From contig CM034302.1 of NCBI GenBank assembly GCA_019925795.1, positions 97,423,719 to 97,487,718 of the forward strand: a DNA stretch of 64,000 nt, in the 5' to 3' direction. Below, one piece after another: positions 43,303 through 54,420 of this stretch (positions within the stretch are counted from its first letter, which is position 1; every line of letters begins with the position of its first letter). The position numbers were made by a program, and so were the translations under genes. The notes under the pieces are model-generated. The model saw only the letters and a program-made list of their open reading frames with translations. It was not told where the DNA came from and made no database searches. The DNA is from Dendrobium chrysotoxum (Eukaryota > Streptophyta > Magnoliopsida > Asparagales > Orchidaceae).

Positions 43303-44724
43303 CCAAAAAAAAAAAAAAAAGCTACAGTTGACTATGCCTTGTCATGAGCTCCCTGAAAGTTGCAAACGCATTCGTTGCCATGTCATAATTTGGAAGCTGT
43401 AGATAGTAGAAAACGATTTCATGTGCTCCGACTCCAAAATAGCCTTTGCAATGCATTGATATTTGAGGCACTCCCTCAAAATGGCACCATGGTGTAAGCC
43501 AATATCCATATCTTCATATCCAGTTATTAAAATATCTAAAAGATCTTTATTTGCTTCCAAATAATCAATCCATCATGAGTGAACTTGTTGCCTTTGCAAA
43601 TTTGCAACTACTTGAGTTGCATCTTTTCTAGCCTCAAGATTCAACTTTGGAAGGCATGTTATGATTAGACGTAGTGTATTTTCTCTGTGAGTTCTTTGAG
43701 AAAGTGTTCATCTTGCTCTCCATTATTAAGCAATAAAGACTCCACCTCCAAAATAATATGAAACCCAATCTGCAGCCACAAAGGATTATAGATCATAAGT
43801 ACTTTGATTGCCTTGTCTCTGACAACTAATTCTTGCAAAACCTTGCAAAGCGACTTCTTCAGCAAAGTCATTGGCTCCATCAGGGACACATTGACATCAA
43901 TTCCTACGTGAGTTTGGACCTGCAGACTTTTCTTTGGGCTTCTCCACTTCTTTCCATCAGTTCTCCTGCACCTTCCCCATTTGAAAGCAGCTTCATCCCG
44001 ACTTTGTTTGAGTAGGGAATACAAGGAAAGGAGAGGTGGACGGAGCTACTGGTAGAAGCCGGTTGGAGTTGGAAATGGAGGTTTCACGTATAGAAGCTCT
44101 TCTTGCTGCTGTGGGAGTTCACGAATAGGAGGTGGAGGCTGATTTGCGAAGACTTGAGGAGTTTGGCTGTAGTGGGAGAGGAGGGAAGAAGCTGGGTTGT
44201 TTCATGGAGTTGCTTGGAACGCGAAATGGGTTTGCAACATGATAGCAAACGAAAGATTGAAGTTGGTTTGGCTAGTGGAGAAAGAGGTTTTGAGGGCTGG
44301 TTGGAGAAGCTTGACTGTGCATGGGATGACTTAAGAACAAAAAATCAAGAAAGAGATCTGCTCTACCTTATTTTGACGAAGGGGTCATGTATTAGATCGA
44401 GGAGGGCTGCGAGATTTTGAGTGAAATGGCGGAGATCGACGGATTTTAGCAGAGGTTTTCGGCGGTGCCGAGGTAAACGCATTAATGCTCGATTTTAGAT
44501 TTCCTCTAACTTTCATTTTTTTTGGTTAGATTGATGTGTAATGTTAATAATAGCTTGTCATAATTAGTATTAGTATTAATTAAGGATGGCAGTAATGCAT
44601 CAATCAACGAAATGATCTCGATTTACGTGTAATTTTCTTGGTTCGTGTGTATTTTTTTGCCTTATTTAACATGTCAATTTTGTCGAACATCAAAATTAAA
44701 CAAATTAATTAGCAAATTAGGGTA

Positions 44725-46070
44725 TTGATGATGTTCCGATCGTAATGACGCAGTCCGTTTCTTGATCGGACATTGTTTGGGCGACGACGATGCCTAATTA
44801 ATTTTTCTTCGAAATGTGCGCTATTGTATTAGAACCTTCGTCGGTCACGGCACAATTTTAATTTAGGCAAATTGATAGTCAATTTAGAGTATTGACAGTG
44901 TTTCGGACGCGGTGGCAGAGTCCGTTCATCGATTGAAGATCGTTTAGTCGACGCCGAGGGCTAAATTTCCCTCAAAATACGTGCTATTGTATTTGAATCA
45001 CCTCGGAGATCATTCCACCATCTAGAATGAGCCAAATTAATTGAATAAAATGTATATCTTTAACATCGACGATGTTCCGGACACGGTGGCGAAATCCGTT
45101 CGTCGATCGGAGATCGTTTGGTCGACGCCGAGGGCTAAATTTCTCTCAAAACACGTGCTATTGTATTTGAATCACTTCAAAGATCATTCCATCATCTAGA
45201 ATGATCCAAATTAATTGAATAAAATATATATCTTTAACGTCGATGATGTTCCAGACATGGTGGCGAAATCCGTTTGTCGATCGGAGATCGTTTGGTTGAC
45301 GCCGAGGGCTAAATTCCTTAGCATACGCGCCCTTGTATTTGGATTGAATTAAGATTGCTTTGATTTGCATGCCACCACCACGGATGATCCCAATTGAATT
45401 TATAAAATACATATTTTGAATGTTGATGATGTTTCGGACGCTGTGGCGTAGTCCGTTTTGAGATCGAACATCATGCCGTCTCCGAAGAGGCAAATTTCCC
45501 CGATATATGCGTCCTTACGTTTGAATTACCTCGGGATTCGTGCCACCAATCCAAATGCTTCAAATTCAATAAACAAAATGTAGTTTTTAGAGGTTGATAG
45601 CGTTCCGGATGCGGTGGCGAAGTCCGTTTTGCAATCGGACGTCATTTCATTATCGCCGAGGCTAAATTTCTTAGCATGCGCATCATTATCTTGTGATTTG
45701 TATTTTGCCTTGAAATTCATGCCGACTTTCTTGTATGTCATTTAATTCAATCAAATTAAAAGTTAATCTTAAGTATTTGAGACGTTCTGGACGCAGTGGC
45801 GAAGTCAGTTCGTCGATCAGAGATCATTTGGTCGACACCGAGGGCTAAATTCCTTAGCATGCGAGTCCTTGTATCTGGATCGCATTGAGATTGCTTTGAT
45901 TTGCATGCCACCACCACGGATGATCCCAATTGAATTTATAAAATATATATTTCAAATGCTGATGATGTTCCGGACGTAGCGTCGCAGTCCGTTTGTCGAT
46001 CTGATATTGTTTGATCAATGCCACACTTTAGTTTTGGGTGTCAGTCGTCTCTTTTGGTCGATCTCATTTG
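44725..46070. repeat. About 180-bp tandem array in LTR2
   Basis: Seven to eight copies spaced 176-182 bp, with anchor motif GATGTTCCGGACGC-GTGGCGAAGTCCG at about 44736, 44890, 45062, 45242, 45424, 45597, 45780 and 45962, followed by CGGAGATCGTTTGGTCGACGCCGAGGGCTAAATT. Copies 4 and 7 share a TTTGCATGCCACCACCACGG stretch the others lack, and copies 2 and 3 form another pair, suggesting a higher-order order. The last copy is partial. Confidence 0.9.
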
Positions 46071-46246
46071 ATTGGACTGCGAGCGGCCTCGACCTAGCAG
46101 AATTTGACGTCCTGATCGTAATGGCATCGTCCATTTGACAGTTGGAGGTCGTTTGACCCTTCGAGTGAAGCGTCGTGCCAATGCTCGCGTTACTTATTCT
46201 GTTATTTTTGCCTCCTTTTGCATGATTTTAGACATAAGGGTCAACA

Positions 46247-48640
46247 CCAAGCCACTGCCTCTCGTTCACGTCCTTATGTTGCTAGAGTGCATGTTGAATT
46301 GGATATTTCCAAAAAATACCCAAAAGGAATTTGGGTTGGCTTTGAATCATTGGGTTATATACAAAAAGTTGAATTAGAAAATATTCTCTTCTTTTGTAAT
46401 CATTACAAAATTCATGATCATGCTACTAATGAGTGTTTTATTTTGCATCCCAAATTGAGAAAAGAAAAAGCTAAAGATATTGGTAATAACATGCTTCTTA
46501 ATGTGCCTTCTGTTGATATTGATGATGTTGGCATTAATGATGTTAACAAGGATGGTGTGGACCCTTATGATGTTATTCCTAATAATATCCCTAAACCCTT
46601 GTATCATTTTATTGAAGATATTGAAGAACCTATATTGATTGCTATTATTAACCCAAATTTAGAACCATCTCCTTTACTTAATAAAAAATTCTAACTACTA
46701 CTACAGAAGGTGAATTAAATATTAAATCTGCTAAACATTCATCCTCTATTGTTGTTGCCCCAAACCCTGTCTATGTGAATATTATTAATGCTCCTAAAGC
46801 TCAAAGCTATAATTAAATGGCTCCTTTTGTAGGTTATGATACTTTTTCTAGCAGTGTTAATGTCTCCAATTTAATTCCTATAATTTCCATTCATATTTAT
46901 CCCTCTTTTGTTGGTGTGTCTCGAACTAACTTGGCAGGTTTGCATCAGGAGGATATGCAATTTGATGAGAATCGTGATGATCCCTCTATTAGATTTTCCC
47001 CTTATGGTCATTCTGATTCTATTTGGGAAGAGGGAGAGATTATTTCTGTAGGTGAAGGTGTATTTTATAAATATGTTAATTTAAATGTTATATAAGTCAC
47101 CAAAGATGATTTTTTTCTTGCTTCTAGGAAGAAAAAGAGGAAAAATAATTAAAAAAAAAAAACTTAAATAACATTTCATCTGAAGTTAGAATCACCAGAT
47201 CTAATGTTGCACTTAATCTTATTTCTAATGATTAGAAATATCATGTGGCTTAATTGAGTTTCAATCTTGGTCTTTGTGTTGACCTGGTTTTTGGCTTCTT
47301 TGAGCTGGTGCTTTTCTCCTTGGTCTTTCTAGGCTAGTTTTGATTGTGCGGGTTTTATATATTTTGTTGGATTGCATGATTTTGGTTTATTTATGTTTGA
47401 TCTTAATCTATAATTTCTGATGTGATGGTGGTATTATGATAGGCTGAATATTTTCTTCTTGGGTTGCACTGTTAAGTTTCTTTTATGGGGGGTTTGGAGA
47501 AGGGTTTTTTTTTTGCAATGATTGCAACTTATTTAATAATATTTAAGAAGTTAGTGTTGCAGCTACCAATATTGATGGTCAATTTTGGGCTATACTTGGT
47601 GATTTGGTCTGGTAGTGAGAAGTGGTTTGCGGCTAGTGGGGATTATGAGCATTTTATCTCTAGTTTTTTAAAGCTCTTATTTTATCTATATATATTGAAT
47701 ACATTTTGGAAGTTTATGGATTTGGATTTTCTTAATGATAATGGTAGGGTTGTTGTATTCTTTAATCTGTTGGTCCCTATTGATTGGTTGTATCCTAATG
47801 ACTCATGTTGTGTACTTGGTTTGTTAACTTCTCATCATTGTTAAATACAAGATAATACACTTTTCTAAGCCTTAGGCTGTCCTAGCTTCTCCTGCTCTCT
47901 CCATGTTTCTAGTTTGCATTTGTTGGGTTGGTTTTGATTAGCCCATTTTAATGTTTGGTTTTCAATTAGATTGTTGATTTGGGATTGGTGTTTGGTCTGA
48001 CGAGTGGGTTTTGGGCCTGATTTTTGCTGGATTGTATCTCTCCTTGGTTGTTGCTATTTGATCAGTGAAATATTGTGTGTTCCTGATAGATTTGGTGACG
48101 GGTTGGGTTTAGTGGTTGCTTTGATTGTGTGTGTTAGTTGGATGTTTTGCTTATTAGGTTGTGGCATTTTTTTGGAGTTGTGTTTTGTTGACTATTACCG
48201 TTTCTTTGTTAGATCGGGTAGCTTGGTTGAATCTTTTTTGTTTCTAATAAATGCTCTACTGTTTGGTCATGCTTCCTTTTCAAGTTTTGGTTTGTTGCTG
48301 GGGTGCTCAATTGCTGGTCTTCTTGCTTGGTGGTTATCTTGTTGGATTCTCGAGTGGATACTCTTTGGATGCTGCCTTCTTGATCTCTCCTGGTATTGCT
48401 GTTGGTTTCTGATTGGGCTTCAAAGTTGATTTTAGCATAGGCTTAATTTTGGGGTGATGGCTCCTTGCCTCCCCTTAGTTTTTCTTTCTAATCTCGTATC
48501 TTAGAAGAGATAATTGACTCCTTAGGTTTCTTTTTGTTTTTTATTGTAGTTCTTTGAGCATTTGTTCTCTTTAAAGACCTGTAATATTTTTTATTAAATT
48601 AACACATAAGCCCATATATGAATTTTAATTAAAAAAAGAC
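46247..48640 (+). pseudogene. LINE-B, 3' part: ORF1 end, ORF2 deleted, 3' UTR
   Basis: From 46252 the ORF1 frame resumes: ATASRSRPYVARVHVELDIS, GFESLGYIQKVELEN and a knuckle-like FFCNHYKIHDHATNECF (first cysteine lost). A broken acidic tail follows to about 47090. The basic end (KKKRKNN) is followed near 47240 by IRNIMW, matching the first residues of ORF2; then ORF2 is missing and 1.3 kb of T/G-rich 3' UTR follows. A decayed A-rich end lies at about 48632-48640. The frames at 47485-47844 and 48004-48429 are in the 3' UTR and are not supported as genes. Confidence 0.82.
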
Positions 48641-51600
48641 TCACTTTTTAGCTGCTCATTTTCTCATTTTACCCTAATATAGTCTCAAACCTTTTGGTCA
48701 AACATTTTTTAATACATTGTCAGATAACAAATAAATATTAATATCATAAATAAGTCATGAAGAGTCATTATGTTGAATGTTTCTAAAATGCATGTATTTT
48801 TGAAATTTGGAGTAATTGTAATGTATAAAAAAGTTTAGAAACACATGAATTATTTGATTAGATGTAAGCAAATGCATTGAAATATTTTTTTATTTATTAT
48901 AATATTTTAAATACATTGAAATATGATGCGATGGTTGGGGCCAAGCCACATCAGCGGGAGTTGATTAATGTCCATGGGAGATTAACCAAAATGAAACCGT
49001 CCAACATATATAAGTTTGGGAACAACAAGAAAAAAAAATTCTTATATATGGTCTATTTGGTTTAGTAAAAAGAAATGCAAAGTAAAAAAAGATGCACCGT
49101 AAAAAGAATAAATGTATTTGAAAATCTTGAAGTTATTTGGATGAATGAAAAAGGTAATATAAGAGATTTTTTAGGGTAATTTGAAGTAAAATGAATGCAA
49201 AATAAAGTAAAATGATGGTGGTAGTCAGTGGCGGTGGCTGGTGGTTGCATGCTGGGTGAAGGTGATTGGTGGCGGCCGATGGTGCTGAGGAAAATTCCGA
49301 ATTTGGTTTATCGGAATTTGGCTTATGATAAAAAGGAAATTATATGTCATTTTAGAAAATTTTAACTTAAAATTACTAATGAAAACAAAATATCTTAATT
49401 ATAATACAACAATTTGTCTGGTTCATAATAAGGAGGCATTTGTAATGTTATGAAGAATGACTATATATATATATATGATTAATTAGAACAATACATAAAT
49501 AAATAAATAAGGAGATTATGAATCCTTACACCCACACTTCCGCGGTATTCGGCTTCAGTACTTTCCTTCCCTAAAAATTGTCTAGAGGGAAAAAAAGATC
49601 CGCAGGTAAAGAGAATAAATGGTTTCTTGGACACATTAGATAAGCAAAATGACAAAGAATAGTCCAGTATTAGTTAATTGCATGACTTCACAAGATTAAT
49701 ATAATATTGTTGGCTAGCCGGCTGGTGGGCCCGACCATGCCCAAGTCGCCCATGTAATTTGGGATAGAAAACGATCAATTAACTGGCATTTTGCATTAAG
49801 ATTTGAATAAAATAAGCGTATGACAGTCGAAAATAAAATAAAATAGAATAACTCAACGTCCTCTTATGGCACAAATGAAAGCCACCATTGTGTCACTTTT
49901 GGGGTGGTGTCTCTTCTAGGTCAGCTGAGGATTAGTCACGTCGTCAAGCATACTTTCGGGGGTGACAGCGGGTGGATACCCCGTTTCAAAAAAAAAGCCA
50001 CCGTTGTGTCACTCCTTGACATTCCCGCTGAGATTGCCTTTGCATGAAGCAATTAATGAGTAATTAATGTGCTCGGCATATGATCACAAAGGTTTGGAGC
50101 AATGGAAGAATGTATAGAGTGATGTGTAAGTGTAAGAAATCCATGCCACCATATGTAGAAAAGCATTATTTCATCATAGATAGCTAAGCTCTCATTTGAA
50201 TTCTTGTAGAGTAACTATAATATATCTTTTTCTTTCCCACATTTGGCTACCATCTACAAAATTAACTTTAGCCCGAATGGCCTGAATTACAACTTTTAAG
50301 AAAGAAATATTTAGAACAAAGAAGCCCATAATTCAAAGATCTCGATATGCTTTGCAAGAGAGGTCCAATTTCTTAAAATACATTTGACAATAAAAATAGT
50401 CCAACTGAATTTTACATATAATAATACGTTTCCTTATGAATGGCTTGCTATTACGCCTCAAGATTTAAATTGGAAGAACTGTTTATTTTTATCTTTTAAT
50501 AAATCTACCTAAAAATTCATCAATAATTTAGCCCAACGAAAACAACAAAAATCATATAAATTAAAATCATTCACTATGTATTCATTCATCAAAATCTGAT
50601 TTATATCAGTCAGGAGGTCAACAACATCAATATATCACAATGCTCCTGACTACAAAAAAAAATAACAAAATACAAAAATCAAAAGAAAAACCCAAAGATC
50701 TTAATTAGCCTCTCTCCATAGAGTCTTGACTCATTTCTTGACCTAAAATTAATAAAATCTACATATTGAGCTTACAAAACCCACCAAAAACCTAAAACAC
50801 CAATCTTCAATGCAAGATCTTAAGAATCAATATGCATGATTATCTCAAACAATAACATTAACATTTAATAAAATCAATGATCAGCCTCTCAAATACAAAT
50901 CAATATGATCAATAAAAGAGAATCAATAAAATAGAAACCGAAATCATTATGTTAAGATATGTAAATTGTTAAGTAACTGCATCGATGCATAAGCAATAGG
51001 AATGTACTATCGGTTGTAATCATTGTATGTTATTATATAAATCAATATGTATATGAATCATGAATACATTCATCAACCACTATCTATGATATAGTCATTT
51101 ATGAATCTTGCATCAATGTATATTCACTCTTTATCATTTCCATGGGTGTATTCTTATGCAATATTTCATTAATGCAAATCAATTAATGCAGGTGTTAATA
51201 TCATATAGATTTATTCAGCAAGGCATGACATCCAGTTTTAATGTGATATTTTTATTATTTCACTTATATTCATTGTATTATTATATCATCATCATTGTCA
51301 TTACAAACGACTTTCAATAATCTATAAAGAGTCGTCACTCTTTGCCTATCAGAGAAATCAGTCATCTTTTACAAGCTAATCGGGATTATACCATAAACTA
51401 TCTTTAAAGGAAAGCTCATCAACTCACCCCTCTATGTATGACATTAAGTCTTAAGAGTCAACACACATTAATTATAGTATTAAAAACTAACCTTCTTTGT
51501 TTACATGCAAAGATGATGTTTATCAAGCATTAGTTATATCATTTACATGAAATTTAGTAATCATATGAAAATATAGATTTACTACTATGAAGTGCATGCC

Positions 51601-52060
51601 AATATTCTAGTTAGTTGTATACCAAAACTTTAATTTACTACAATGAAAATATGCCCTACAAATCAATTTGAGCTACCATTTCATTCTTACATACAATTCA
51701 ATAAACTAGTTAAATCACTCATAAAATCCTAACAATCAATATACCTAGAGAAATTCAATAATATTACAATCAAAATGTTCATATAAATCATATCTATCTT
51801 ATACAAAAAGTTATATGATAAAAGTTTGATAAATCAGAAAAAAATGTATTTTTATCTCTTTGGGGGAGGATTTAAATCATAGAAAACAAAATCACTGAAA
51901 ATAAAAGTAGGTTTTGTGTTACTTACAACGATTAGAAGATTTTTTTTTTTTCTAATTGAAGCAATGAATGAAAATGACTGAAACATGACTTTGTTCTCTT
52001 CCCTCTCTCCTCTCTCTTTCCCCCTTCTTCTTCACAATAAGATAAGGGAAATGAGGGCTG
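48641..52060. other. AT-rich region without recognised genes
   Basis: No coding motif or large known element is seen on either strand. It holds one small retroposon (49898-49996). The target duplication of LTR3 (GCCGG, 52061-52065) marks its right edge. Confidence 0.5.
49898..49996 (+). mobile_element. Small retroposon (SINE or 5'-truncated LINE) with target duplication
   Basis: A 99-bp insert ending GGTGGATACCCCGTTTC plus nine A. It is flanked by GCCACC(A/G)TTGTGTCACT at 49881-49897 and 49997-50013 (16 of 17 identical). The structure is that of target-primed reverse transcription. It is too short to show a tRNA-type promoter, so the class is undecided. Confidence 0.75.
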
Positions 52061-52084
52061 GCCGGTGTTGACCTCATTTTTGTA

Positions 52085-52510
52085 TGAGGTCAGTAGGACT
52101 AATCCAGACCTTAGGATCATTCTGATCTTAGATCAATCCTGACCCCAGATCAATTTAACCCCTAGATTAATCTAGACCCTGGGATCTTCCTAGATTTCAG
52201 TCCCTAGGATCTACTCTAGACCCTAGGATTTCTTTAAGCTTATTTAGATTCTAGGATCTTCCTAGACTTCATCCCTTAGGATCTATTCTAGACCCTAGGA
52301 TCAATTCAGGTCTTAGATCAATCTACCCTCTAGATTATTTTAGATTTTGGGATTCTCCCATATCCATAGCTTAAAACTTCCCTAGACACTAGGATTCTTT
52401 CAGATCCTAGACTTTAAGACTATCCTAGACCCTAGGATTCTCTTAGACTCCAGGTTCTTAGATCTACCCAGACTCTAGGATTCTCCTAGACCTTAGATCT
52501 ATCTAGATCT
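52085..52510. repeat. Degenerate CCTAGGATC-type repeats
   Basis: Some fifteen short units around the palindrome CCTAGG (for example GACCCTAGGATCT), irregularly spaced about 20-50 bp. Confidence 0.75.
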
Positions 52511-53119
52511 CAAATCTATTCAAACTCCAGATCAACCCAGACTTTAAATCAATCTATTCAAGACTCAAATCAACCCAGAGCTCAAATCAATTCAAATCCC
52601 TGACCAATCCTGACCTTTAAACAACCCAGATTTAGTTGCTCCAGCCTCTGACCTGACTTTAATCCTATCTAATCATCTACAATCATCCAAATGATTGTAA
52701 ATGATTTAGATAGTTTAAACCTTATCATTCAAACTCAAAATCCAGCTCAAAACCATATTTTCAGACTCAATTCCAAGGCCAAAGGTCTAAGTCCTGAAAG
52801 CCTTTTTCAGTGAATCTTTGAACATTTCAAAACCCTATCAAATGACCTCTGATTCAGGATCTGTCAGTTTCACACTAATGTGACCTGTCTATAGAGGCAA
52901 ACCTCCAAATTTGAGCTCATTCTGAGGTCTCTAACCCCAGAAACTGAATTGAAATCCAAAGGCTGTAAAACTTTCAAATATTTACAGTCTATGCCACTGG
53001 ACCTGCCACCCAGTGGATTCTGACCTTGGAGCCTTCTCCAAACTCTCAGATCACTTCCAGACCCTTGATTATGACCCATTGAGCAATAAACTATATTTTG
53101 TTGGACTCAATCTAACCCC

Positions 53120-54420
53120 TAGTTGACCAGGGGTCAAAATGACCAAAATACCCCTATGGGATGTGAATAGTCACTTTGGTCAAATGAGCTCCAAATCAAA
53201 TGCAACTACCTTCAGCAAGTTTCAAATATCAAACCAAACCCATTGAACCCAAATCCAAACCCTTGATCAATCTGGTTGACCAACTCAACAAGGTTGACCA
53301 AACAGGCCTTTAAGGGTCAAAATAGGTCATTTTGACCAAATGACCTCATCAGACCTTATGACCACCTCCATTGGTCTTCAAATGTCAAACCAAATCTGTT
53401 GAGCCCATTTCCAAACCCTGGACCCACCTAGTTGACCAAGTCAACCATGGTTGACTTAAAGGCCCATTAAGGACCCAAACAAGTCATTTTGACCAAACAA
53501 CCTCTCTAGACCTTGAGACTATCACCAGTAGACTCAGAACATCATTCTAAACTAGTTGGACCCAATCCTTAACCCTGGGTCAACCTAGTTGACCAAGTCA
53601 ACCCAGTTGACCCATTAGGCCCATTAAGAGCCTAAATAAGTTATTTGACCCAGATGATCATTTTGATCCTTCAAACCACTTCCACCAAACTTAAAACATC
53701 AATTCAAACCTGCCCAGTCCAGACTCCAACCCTGGGCCAACTTGGTTGACCAAGTCAACCCAGGTTGACCAGTTCAACCCTTAAGTTTTATCATATTTAA
53801 TTGAACTTTAGATTAACTTTAAACCTGCTCAAATCTCTTTTTGGGCACTTCCTCCAATGATCTAGATTTGACTGGACCTTTGACCCAGTCAATAGTTGAC
53901 CAAGTCAACTAAGATCCAAGTCTAGCTCAACCTGACCCATTTGAGTCAAATCAAATCATATCAATTAAATCAATTGATCTTTGACTCCATAAAATCTTCA
54001 ATCATATTTAATTTATGGTTTAAATGCTCCAAAGTCACCATGAATCAAGTGGAATTTGATTTGACCAAGTCAACCCAATAAGACTTGGTCAAAACCATTC
54101 CAAACCCTCAAACCTCAACATTCTAGAATTAAGGCCTTCCAAATTAGTCCAACCAGCTCTATACAACATCCCATCTGCCACCTCATTAGTCCACTTGGAT
54201 ATTGACTAGTCAACAAGAAGCCTATGTAAGTCAAAGCATGCTTAAACCTCTTTAAAACCCCTCTAACTTATTCATACTTTAATCCTCAAGCTTTAAATCC
54301 ATTCAAGTAATCAATCCAGTATCCAAAGCTTTCCCCCATGCCACCTCAGCTGCCATGTGGCATGGGGACTAGTCAAGTGGTCAAACCAAGCTTTTATATG
54401 AGTCAAACTTGGTCAAAACC
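53120..54420. promoter_or_regulatory. Dense cluster of TTGAC (W-box core) motifs
   Basis: About 37 TTGAC or GTCAA cores were counted by eye in 1.3 kb, many paired as GTTGACCAAGTCAAC. TTGAC(C/T) is the known binding core of WRKY transcription factors. It lies in the part of LTR3 that precedes the leader-like region, so a regulatory role is plausible but not shown. Confidence 0.55.

Larger units (their letters stand above)
36708..43320 (+). mobile_element. LINE-A: full-length L1-type LINE with open ORFs
   Basis: A 6.6-kb non-LTR retrotransposon with 5' UTR (36708-36885), ORF1, ORF2, 3' UTR (42356-43302) and an 18-base poly(A) (43303-43320). It is flanked by the duplication GCTACAGTTGACTAT (36693-36707 and 43321-43335). 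Both ORFs are uninterrupted with catalytic residues in place. It is inserted in the MO25-like pseudogene of LTR2. This is the most likely currently competent element of the window. Confidence 0.93.
36640..43695 (-). pseudogene. MO25-like pseudogene fragment, split by LINE-A
   Basis: The two parts are 43321-43695 and 36640-36707 on the minus strand. Readings: TLRLIITCLPKLNLEARK, then DATQVVANLQRQQV, a stop, YLEANKDLLDILITGYED, GLHHGAILRECL and ILESEHMKSF. Then, in another frame, come YYLQLPNYDMATNAFATF, RELMTRHSQ, VAEFLSKNYDW. This is the central part of MO25 (calcium-binding protein 39), the scaffold of STE20/LKB1-type kinases. One stop and at least two frame changes are present, and no introns are visible between these motifs. 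Homology ends after NYDW. It lies in LTR2 in the same orientation. Confidence 0.8.
28201..46246 (-). mobile_element. LTR2: giant solo LTR of a Tat/Ogre-like element, split by later insertions
   Basis: It is bounded by TG at 28201 and CA at 46246 and flanked by the 5-bp duplication CCAAG (28196-28200, 46247-46251). Removing it rejoins the LINE-B reading frame (GAC-CAA-GCC-ACT). On the minus strand it starts TGTTGACC, as LTR3 does. Subtracting CACTA-2 and LINE-A with their duplications leaves about 7.5 kb (28201-28554, 32446-36707, 43336-46246). It shares the twin hairpins with LTR1 and LTR3, and the CCCGATCAAG block and the CAGCCTCCCGGCGTC motif with LTR1. No internal element region remains, so it is a solo LTR formed by LTR recombination. 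Confidence 0.8.

Noticed and set aside
44103..44420. 105-residue plus-strand frame next to the MO25-like pseudogene
   Set aside because: The composition is protein-like (WRLICEDLRSLAVVGEEG) but no family is recognised, and it lies within LTR2; not enough to call a gene.
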